DNA of 10,339 nucleotides from Firmicutes bacterium UBA4882 (lineage in GTDB: Bacteria > Bacillota > UBA4882): contig DHDG01000063.1 of NCBI GenBank assembly GCA_002399265.1, forward strand, positions 67,609 to 77,947, read 5' to 3'. Below, one piece after another: positions 5,574-10,339 of the stretch. The position numbers were made by a program, and so were the translations under genes. Numbering within the stretch: position 1 is the stretch's first letter; the number at the start of each line of letters is the position of its first letter. The notes under the pieces were generated by a model. It did no database searches and was not told the origin of the DNA. It saw only the letters and a program-made list of their open reading frames with translations.

Positions 5574-5598
5574 AAAACCCGGTGCAATAGTCACCGGG
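5574..5598 (-). terminator. Intrinsic terminator or attenuator ahead of the second tusA
   Basis: CCCGGTG (5592-5598) and CACCGGG (5578-5584) form a perfect 7-bp, GC-rich stem with a seven-base loop. On the minus strand it is followed by TTTTATT. It lies 120 bases downstream of the lipoprotein stop and 26 bases before the second tusA ribosome-start region, so it may end the lipoprotein transcript or control tusA. Confidence 0.65.
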
Positions 5599-5621
5599 CT
5601 TGTCTCAAGTTCAGGGAACTT

Positions 5622-5686
5622 CGGGGACGGTTCTAAAAGTGCAATTTCCCATTTATTGGCATTCGGCACTTTTAGAACCGTCCCCG
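5622..5686. repeat. Long inverted repeat, copy 2 of the dispersed palindromic family
   Basis: Perfect 21-bp arms (5622-5642 and 5666-5686) enclose a 23-base loop. The arms repeat the core of copy 1, and 18 of 23 loop bases are also shared, including AATTTCCCATT at its start. The left flank (GGGAACTT) continues the likeness beyond the arm, while the right outer bases have diverged. The element sits directly after the lipoprotein stop on the opposite strand. Confidence 0.9.
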
Positions 5687-5697
5687 GAGGATTAAGA

Positions 5698-6126
5698 TCA
5701 ATAGATATAAGTAATTTTGGTAATGCGCCATTTAGAGTCGATCTTTTTTAAAGTGAATTTGATTTCTTCTTCCACCGGATTACTATCTTCCAGCCAGGAT
5801 ACCTGTGTCTCAACGATGATCAGCTTAGTCTCGCGATACTCAGTAGTTTTGGTGATGGCGAAATTTCTGTCCGTGCATCCTTCCCAATAAAAGGACTTAT
5901 TTGTAAACATGTCTGCGATTGCTCCGGCACCCGCGGTAGTCGGTATTACATAATAATTGTGTTCAACTTGATCAGCTAGTGTATCCAAAATCGTGTCTTT
6001 TTCGAGGTCGCGCCAGCCGTTCCAGAATTTGGAGATTGTCGAATTGGCCGCCATTTTATCAGCGGCGCAGCCAACCAATAAAGACAGACAGATCACAGTC
6101 AGAAGTAGCAGAAATTTGCGGTTCAT
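5698..6126 (-). CDS. Small predicted lipoprotein, NTF2-like fold possible
   Basis: The 142-residue protein opens with a lipoprotein signal peptide: MNRK, a hydrophobic run from residue 5 to 18, and lipobox LVGC with Cys20 as the acylation site. The mature part would be anchored in the cytoplasmic or outer membrane. It begins with a helical stretch (TISKFWNGWRDLEKDTIL) and ends in strands (EEEIKFTLKKIDSKWRITKITYIY). This order, with tryptophans in FWNGW and KWRI, resembles NTF2/SnoaL-like domains, but no catalytic residues are recognised. The start is ATG 6126, not ATG 6141, because GGGAGGAGA lies between them. It appears to be monocistronic: a terminator lies upstream for the preceding gene, and another lies downstream. 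Function unknown. Confidence 0.75.
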   Translation of the reverse strand: MNRKFLLLLTVICLSLLVGCAADKMAANSTISKFWNGWRDLEKDTILDTLADQVEHNYYVIPTTAGAGAIADMFTNKSFYWEGCTDRNFAITKTTEYRETKLIIVETQVSWLEDSNPVEEEIKFTLKKIDSKWRITKITYIY

Positions 6127-6130
6127 GAAA

Positions 6131-6139
6131 TCTCCTCCC
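6131..6139 (-). promoter_or_regulatory. Shine-Dalgarno that fixes the lipoprotein start
   Basis: GGGAGGAGA on the minus strand directly precedes ATG 6126. It overlaps the first codons that the in-frame ATG at 6141 would need, so 6126 is preferred. Confidence 0.7.
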
Positions 6140-6230
6140 AAGGTTGTTTAATTCACTCTATTCAACACCAAAATCCGGTTACCTGCTTTTAAGGGAATAG
6201 CTTCGCTGCATTAGAATTAAGGCGCTCAAA

Positions 6231-6254
6231 CAAAAAAGAGGGGCGAGCCCCTCT
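6231..6254 (-). terminator. Intrinsic terminator of the 139-residue hypothetical gene
   Basis: AGAGGGG (6237-6243) and CCCCTCT (6248-6254) form a perfect 7-bp stem with a 4-base loop. On the minus strand the stem is followed by TTTTTTG, giving a textbook intrinsic terminator 45 bases after the stop at 6300. Confidence 0.85.
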
Positions 6255-6299
6255 AGTTGAATTACTCGATATTTCATGCGAATACGGTACCCCGATAAT

Positions 6300-6719
6300 T
6301 TATTCGAATATAGTACCCTCCAGAATGGTCGGACCGGTTAGATTGCTCGCCAGCGCGATCGGCCGGACAATTCCCGTCATTGGAAACAGTGTCCCGCCGA
6401 AAGTCAGGAAAGTAGCGCCTGCCCAGAGTCGTTGATCCGGGACGGGAGACAGCTGGAACTCGGTGACGACGCCCTGCTCGGGGTCCAGGATTACAGCTTC
6501 ATAGGCATCGTAAGGCCCGAATACTTCCGGGTCTGGCAGATTGATTCCTACAATTGTAACTCTTTGGAGTGGGGGTTCAAAGTCGGTAATCTCAAAGCCA
6601 GAGATTCCGGCAATAAATAGCTGTTCAGCCGGGCCGGTCGCGATCAGTGCACCGGTTTCAATAAAAGAATGACCGTCTTCCTGTTGTTCGGGCGAAATGC
6701 CGACGTTTGGATTAATCAC
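6300..6719 (-). CDS. Hypothetical protein, 139 residues, cysteine-free and probably beta-rich
   Basis: No family is recognised. From the preferred start the protein has 139 residues, no cysteine, few lysines, many acidic residues and a dense alternation of hydrophobic, Gly, Pro and Thr positions (for example LFIAGISGFEITDFEPPLQR and FLTFGGTLFPMTGIVRP), suggesting an all-beta fold. The N-terminus (MINPNVGISPEQQEDG) is not a signal peptide, and no membrane segment is seen. The start is GTG 6719, six bases behind a perfect AAAGGAGGT; the in-frame ATG at 6755 lies inside upstream tandem repeats. The gene is monocistronic with its own terminator. The strong ribosome binding site implies efficient translation. 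A structural or assembly protein, such as a spore or surface component, is possible but unsupported. Confidence 0.7.
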   Translation of the reverse strand: MINPNVGISPEQQEDGHSFIETGALIATGPAEQLFIAGISGFEITDFEPPLQRVTIVGINLPDPEVFGPYDAYEAVILDPEQGVVTEFQLSPVPDQRLWAGATFLTFGGTLFPMTGIVRPIALASNLTGPTILEGTIFE

Positions 6720-6725
6720 CTTTGT

Positions 6726-6734
6726 ACCTCCTTT
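6726..6734 (-). promoter_or_regulatory. Strong Shine-Dalgarno fixing GTG 6719
   Basis: AAAGGAGGT on the minus strand with a six-base gap to GTG. It decides against the upstream in-frame ATG at 6755. Confidence 0.75.
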
Positions 6735-6740
6735 CCTTTG

Positions 6741-6768
6741 ACGTACAACGTACATCCAACGTACATCC
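6741..6768 (-). repeat. Tandem 11-bp repeats in the leader of the hypothetical gene
   Basis: On the minus strand GGATGTACGTT occurs twice back to back (6758-6768 and 6747-6757), followed by a partial third unit GTACGT (6741-6746). They end six bases before the ribosome binding site. They could be a regulator binding array or a leader element; no partner is identified. Confidence 0.65.
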
Positions 6769-6863
6769 TATATTATTGAGTGGTAGCACTGCAGGTGCGT
6801 AGGCTATCTGTATAAAACCAGCTGATTGGGTAGAAGGCTGGTGATCTGGCAGGTAATCGCAGG

Positions 6864-6891
6864 GGATTATCAAATAGACAACGGATTATCA
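6864..6891 (+). repeat. Short direct repeat upstream of the acyltransferase-like gene
   Basis: GGATTATCA occurs at 6864-6872 and 6883-6891, 19 bases apart (nearly two helical turns), each followed within a few bases by AATAGA. It lies 31 bases before the ATG at 6922. It could be a regulator site or a chance repeat; a clear promoter was not found in 6770-6921 apart from a lone TATAAA at 6811-6816 without a -35. Confidence 0.3.
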
Positions 6892-6921
6892 GGTAAATAG
6901 AAACGGGGGGAGCGGAACCTA

Positions 6922-7653
6922 ATGGCTGACATAAGCAAGCGGTTTTGGGAGATCGACCTAATCCGCGGAGTGGCGATTGTCCTGATGGTGATATTCCACT
7001 TGTTATTCGATTTATGCGAGTACTATTACTTTCCGATTGACTATACCAGTGGCTTGCCGGCGTTTATTGGCAGAATGGCTGGAACCTTGTTTATTCTGAC
7101 CGCCGGCATCAGCAGCTTGTTCAGCCGCAGCAACGTTAAGAGGGGTTTACGGGTTTTCGGCATTGGCATGCTTCTGACGGTTGCCACTTATGTGTTGGAC
7201 CAGGGCCTGTTCATTAAATTTGGGATCCTGCATTTTTTGGGCCTGGTCATGATACTGCATCCATTACTTAATAAGCTCAAGACCGATTTGCTTGCCATAA
7301 TGGGCACTATTATTCTGGTGGTCGGTCACTTTTTTAGCCAGGTGACCATACCAGTAGGTTTTTTATTCCCGCTTGGCCTGATGGAACTTGGATTTTGCTC
7401 GCTGGATTATTATCCACTCCTGCCTTGGTTGGGTGTTTTCATGTACGGCATGATCCTGGCACGCGTGTTTTATCAGGAGGGCCAGGACGGGCAGGGCGGC
7501 ATCAAAAAACGCCCGGAAGCTGCGAGAGCGTACCGGGCGAATTTGCTGACATATATAGGAAGGCATTCGTTGATCATCTATTTGGCGCATCAGCCAATCT
7601 TAATCGGTCTTCTGTGGGTCTTGAATCAACTCCGGACTTTAGTGACGGGTTGA
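6922..7653 (+). CDS. DUF1624 / HGSNAT-type multi-pass membrane protein (predicted acyltransferase)
   Basis: The 243-residue integral membrane protein belongs to the family named after heparan-alpha-glucosaminide N-acetyltransferase (DUF1624), whose characterised member moves acetyl groups across a membrane. The family opening is clear: RFWEIDLIRGVAIVLMVIFH, with D12, R15 and His26 before FDL, then IGRMAGTLFILTAGIS. Near the end is the IGRHSLIIYLAHQP motif (213-225, His223). About seven hydrophobic segments are visible; a charged loop at about 188-205 (GQDGQGGIKKRPEAARAYR) is cytoplasmic by the positive-inside rule. Its bacterial substrate is unknown; cell-envelope sugar modification is plausible. 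The start is ATG 6922, nine bases after GGGGAG. The gene is alone and converges on coaW with 17 bases between stops. Confidence 0.8.
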   Translation: MADISKRFWEIDLIRGVAIVLMVIFHLLFDLCEYYYFPIDYTSGLPAFIGRMAGTLFILTAGISSLFSRSNVKRGLRVFGIGMLLTVATYVLDQGLFIKFGILHFLGLVMILHPLLNKLKTDLLAIMGTIILVVGHFFSQVTIPVGFLFPLGLMELGFCSLDYYPLLPWLGVFMYGMILARVFYQEGQDGQGGIKKRPEAARAYRANLLTYIGRHSLIIYLAHQPILIGLLWVLNQLRTLVTG

Positions 7654-7670
7654 GTTGATGTAGTGCGCGC

Positions 7671-8513
7671 TTAAAACTCTTGATACTCTACACCCTCCAA
7701 AAATGAGACGGCTGCGCCGGCTGCAGTGGCAAATTCCGCGTTGGGGGGAATGATGAAATTCACACCAAAGAGCATGCTCAGATGTGCGAATATGTCAGGA
7801 GCCTGCGGAACATTCACGAGGTTTCCGGTAAGGATAATATCTTTGGTTTGATCAACACGTGCGGCAAAAATTGCTAACAATCCAATCGTCTGAAAGACGA
7901 GGTTGATGATACCGACTGCCAGATCGGCTTTGGATGCCAAATCGCTGAGCTTACCGAAATTGGAGGCTGTTGTATCAGGCGGCAGGCCAGTCAGCACATC
8001 CCGGCTGATATCGCCAATCGTCAGATCAACATGCGCCAGGCTACCGCCCTGCGCTGTTTCAATCAGATCGTCAAAATTGCGCACATTCAGCATCGTGTGG
8101 GACAACCCCAGCAAGGTTCCTCCGCCGACACCACTGCCCCCCAAATGGCGCACGCCTTTGCCATCGGCTTTGATGTATGCCGTGCCAGTACCCATGCTGA
8201 CTATGATGGCATTGGTTAATCCGCTCAATAAACATCCGCCGCGTCCAATTGACTGGAATTCACTGACCTTGCCGGTCGGAATATTGTGCAGGCGGGAAGT
8301 AATGTATGATGAGCCGACACCGGTTACCATGACCCGGTCAACATCCGCCAGCTGTAGGTTATTAGCATTCAGAAACTTCCCGAAGGCGCCATAAACTGAG
8401 GCGATCGGGTCGTTTGCCTTAACCAGCAGCGGGCTGAAGATGACACCATCCTTATAACCGATAATCTTGGTGGTGCTGCCGCCAATGTCAATTCCGATGA
8501 TATTGCCCAACAC
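7671..8513 (-). CDS. coaW: Type II pantothenate kinase
   Basis: This 280-residue cytoplasmic enzyme phosphorylates pantothenate with ATP, the first and usually controlling step of coenzyme A synthesis. It shows the type II (Fumble/CoaW) pattern of the ASKHA fold: phosphate-1 loop GIDIGGSTTKIIG (7-19), a catalytic-type glutamate in SEFQSIGRGG (Glu85), the second phosphate loop SMGTGTAYI (106-114), the GGSGVGGGTLLGL stretch (125-137), and the adenosine region DIILTGNLVN (225-234). The length is close to the roughly 270 residues of staphylococcal CoaW, which resists feedback by CoA. The start is GTG 8513 behind AAAGGAG; TTG at the next codon is an alternative. The ribosome binding site overlaps the end of the transporter gene 14 bases upstream, so the two are co-transcribed. 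Confidence 0.88.
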   Translation of the reverse strand: MLGNIIGIDIGGSTTKIIGYKDGVIFSPLLVKANDPIASVYGAFGKFLNANNLQLADVDRVMVTGVGSSYITSRLHNIPTGKVSEFQSIGRGGCLLSGLTNAIIVSMGTGTAYIKADGKGVRHLGGSGVGGGTLLGLSHTMLNVRNFDDLIETAQGGSLAHVDLTIGDISRDVLTGLPPDTTASNFGKLSDLASKADLAVGIINLVFQTIGLLAIFAARVDQTKDIILTGNLVNVPQAPDIFAHLSMLFGVNFIIPPNAEFATAAGAAVSFLEGVEYQEF

Positions 8514-8527
8514 AAAACACTCCTTTA

Positions 8528-10192
8528 CTATGCGCCGGCAATCATTTTTATGATCGCAATGGCGACTCCGGTGATTCCTTCGCCGCCCAGCGTTCCGGAA
8601 GCCACAATACTGCCGGAACCGACTGCTTTCGGGAAGAAACGATCTGAGATCAGACGCACCAGACCGCCAAGAAACACAATCGCGGAAAGCTCGAAAGGCA
8701 GGTACATGCCAATGCCAAGCGTCATAGAAGGTACTTTCAGCAAGTTCAGCAAGACGCCGATGCCCAAAGCTACCCAGAAGACCAGCGGCTCACCAATGCC
8801 ACCGACCATCTGACTCACCGCAAAAGCCTGACCGGCGGGCAAGTCAAGTCCGGGGCCAACGCCGCCAAACTGACCAATTACGGCAAACATCGCCAAGGTA
8901 GCGATTACCGCTCCGACGATGCCGCCCGCAATTTGTGAGATGAGCTGCGCTTTTGGATTGGTTTTAAGCATGGCTCCAGTCTTATAGTCATTGAGCAGGT
9001 CTCCAGCGTAACCGCAGGCCACTGCGACAGCTGCTGCGATGAAAAAAGATCCTACCACGTTAACGTCGACGAATACGCGTACTGCCAGCAGCACGATGAT
9101 CGCGAAAATTTCCATGGGGTTGATCCCCGTCTGACCCGTAATAATGGCTGACATGGCGGAGGCTGCCAGCACGCCGATCATCATTAGTATTGATGGTAAC
9201 ACGCCGAGCCCGCTGACTATGGAAAACACAAAGGCAATTGCGACGGCAATGACCGTCCAGATGCGTTCCCTTTTGGCGGCAGCAGGGGTCGCGGCGAAGT
9301 CCGCATGCGCGTTTTCGGCGGCGCGGCTTTGTTTTCTCTTCTTAATGCTGCCAATCATAAAAGCAATCAGTGTACCGACACCGGTGCCGACCATCAGTCC
9401 GATACCGGCCGTATTCTTGAAGTTAACTGCGGCGTCTACGGAGCTGAACAAGCCCAGAGCCGGCCCGGCGGGAATAATCAGGACGTAGGCGATCACCGCT
9501 CCCAGAAACCAGACTCCGGTGTAAAGTGTGCCGATCATATAGCCAATACTAACCGCCATTGGTGATACCGCGATGCCGATAAAGAAGTTGCGGGCATATA
9601 GCCATTGTGAGCTCAGCGCGCCAGGGATCCAGGCCAGATGATCCCTTAAAAAGGTGAAGACTGCTGATACGCCCATGGAGATGAAGAGCAGGGCGGATTT
9701 GCGGTTGCCAGCATCGCCAACGACAATCGTATCGGCGGCGGCGATGCCGATCGGATAAGGCAGCGGTTCCTTTTCCACGAAGCGGCGGCGCAAGTACCAG
9801 GTGAGCACAGACCCAAGCAAAACACCACAGATGCTAATGGCAAGTACTTGCCAAAAACGCGTTGGCGTAAATGCCTGACCGCTCCAGACCCCGGTAATCC
9901 ACAAACCGGGCAGGGTGAAGGCGAGTCCGCCGGCGACCATTGCTCCGGCCGACATGGACGTCTGCGTTATGTTAATCTCATTATGAGTGGTTTTTCCCAG
10001 TAATTTTAGCAGGGCCATTGACAAGACCGCCACAAAAATAGTCGGCCACGGCAGCGCGCTGAGACGTAGGGCGACATACATTGAACTGGCGGTAATAACA
10101 GCCGATCCAATCATCCCGAGGATAATACTTCTCAAGGACAGTTGATCAATCCCGACGAAGCTGCGCTCCTTTTCCTGATTATGATGTGACAT
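8528..10192 (-). CDS. OPT-family oligopeptide/metallophore transporter
   Basis: The 554-residue inner-membrane protein belongs to the OPT superfamily, proton-coupled importers of small peptides, glutathione-like compounds or metal chelates. After a charged N-terminus (SHHNQEKERSF) come about 14 hydrophobic segments. The family-typical NEINITQTSMSAGAMVAGG lies in the first quarter, and a cytoplasmic loop rich in Lys, Arg and Ala (MIGSIKKRKQSRAAENAHAD) sits in the middle. The length is at the short end of prokaryotic OPT proteins (about 550-680). ATG 10192 is preferred, with AAAGGGG seven bases upstream; a 17-codon upstream extension would start at TTG 10243 without a good ribosome site. It is the first gene of a two-gene unit with coaW. 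The substrate is unknown; a pantothenate-containing or cysteine-containing peptide would fit but is inference. Confidence 0.85.
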   Translation of the reverse strand: MSHHNQEKERSFVGIDQLSLRSIILGMIGSAVITASSMYVALRLSALPWPTIFVAVLSMALLKLLGKTTHNEINITQTSMSAGAMVAGGLAFTLPGLWITGVWSGQAFTPTRFWQVLAISICGVLLGSVLTWYLRRRFVEKEPLPYPIGIAAADTIVVGDAGNRKSALLFISMGVSAVFTFLRDHLAWIPGALSSQWLYARNFFIGIAVSPMAVSIGYMIGTLYTGVWFLGAVIAYVLIIPAGPALGLFSSVDAAVNFKNTAGIGLMVGTGVGTLIAFMIGSIKKRKQSRAAENAHADFAATPAAAKRERIWTVIAVAIAFVFSIVSGLGVLPSILMMIGVLAASAMSAIITGQTGINPMEIFAIIVLLAVRVFVDVNVVGSFFIAAAVAVACGYAGDLLNDYKTGAMLKTNPKAQLISQIAGGIVGAVIATLAMFAVIGQFGGVGPGLDLPAGQAFAVSQMVGGIGEPLVFWVALGIGVLLNLLKVPSMTLGIGMYLPFELSAIVFLGGLVRLISDRFFPKAVGSGSIVASGTLGGEGITGVAIAIIKMIAGA

Positions 10193-10215
10193 GGACGAAC
10201 CCCTTTCTGAACTTC

Positions 10216-10243
10216 GATATATTTGGTTTTGCGCATCAAACAA
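10216..10243 (-). promoter_or_regulatory. Candidate promoter of the OPT-coaW operon
   Basis: On the minus strand TTGTTT (10238-10243) and TATATC (10216-10221) are spaced by 16 bases. The transcript would begin near 10209, a short distance ahead of ATG 10192. The -35 is poor, so this is a tentative call. Confidence 0.3.
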
Positions 10244-10320
10244 TAATTCCGCGCACCAATATCAATGCGACTATCACCAATTCGACCCCAAAGCGCTTGA
10301 TCCTTTTTGAATTGTAAGTG

Positions 10321-10339
10321 GAACTTTGGGGACGGTTCT
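10321..10339. repeat. Partial copy 3 of the dispersed palindromic family, cut by the window end
   Basis: The last 19 bases, GAACTTTGGGGACGGTTCT, match the left end of copies 1 and 2, including the GGAAC lead-in. The rest of the element lies beyond the window, so its loop and second arm cannot be checked. Confidence 0.75.

Noticed and set aside
7903..8394. 163-codon plus-strand open frame inside coaW
   Set aside because: It is antisense to a gene with clear kinase motifs, has a Pro/Ser/Thr/Arg-rich composition typical of a complementary-strand frame, and shows no ribosome binding site.
10193..10243. 17-codon N-terminal extension of the OPT transporter from TTG 10243
   Set aside because: No adequate ribosome binding site for the TTG, while ATG 10192 has AAAGGGG at good spacing; the extension would also cover the candidate -10 box.
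10244..10339. Minus-strand open frame ending at the TGA within 10237-10239, with a hydrophobic tail (VELVIVALILVRGIIV)
   Set aside because: It could be the end of another gene, but it runs back into the inverted repeat, has no visible start in the window, and overlaps the candidate OPT promoter; too short to support.

Overview
The window looks like the chromosome of an anaerobic, Gram-positive-lineage bacterium (Firmicutes), possibly a diderm Negativicute or a relative. This is inferred from the strong AAAGGAGG-type ribosome binding sites, frequent GTG and TTG starts, a type II pantothenate kinase, an MsbA-like exporter tail, and a sulfur/selenium-type YeeE-TusA cluster. No rRNA, tRNA, CRISPR array, transposase or phage gene was seen.

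Layout. 1-312 is the 3' end of an MsbA-like ABC exporter, followed at once by a long perfect inverted repeat (319-395). 499-1118 is a Phd/YefM-RelE/ParE toxin-antitoxin pair with a visible promoter and palindromic operator. 4187 down to 1359 (minus strand) is a four-gene operon: N-terminal half of a YeeE-type transporter, TusA, C-terminal half of YeeE, and a thioredoxin reductase fused to a degenerate thioredoxin domain. It is followed by a 46-codon remnant frame and a terminator. A divergent LysR-type regulator (4446-5324) shares a control region with this operon. That region contains a 15-bp palindrome of the T-N11-A type. A second tusA (5548-5321) meets lysR tail to tail.

From 5570 to 6770 there are a second copy of the inverted repeat, a small lipoprotein, and an unrecognised 139-residue protein whose leader carries tandem repeats; terminators separate these units. 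6922-7653 is a DUF1624/HGSNAT-type membrane protein. 10192 down to 7671 (minus) is an OPT-family transporter followed by type II pantothenate kinase, in one transcription unit. The window ends inside a third copy of the inverted-repeat family.

How the genes may work together (inference). The split YeeE halves probably assemble into one thiosulfate-like or selenium/sulfur anion channel. TusA would accept the sulfane sulfur or selenium on its CPxP cysteine. The flavoprotein would supply reducing power, and the LysR protein would switch the operon. The OPT-CoaW pair suggests uptake of a pantothenate-related or peptide substrate next to the first step of coenzyme A synthesis, but the substrate cannot be read from sequence.
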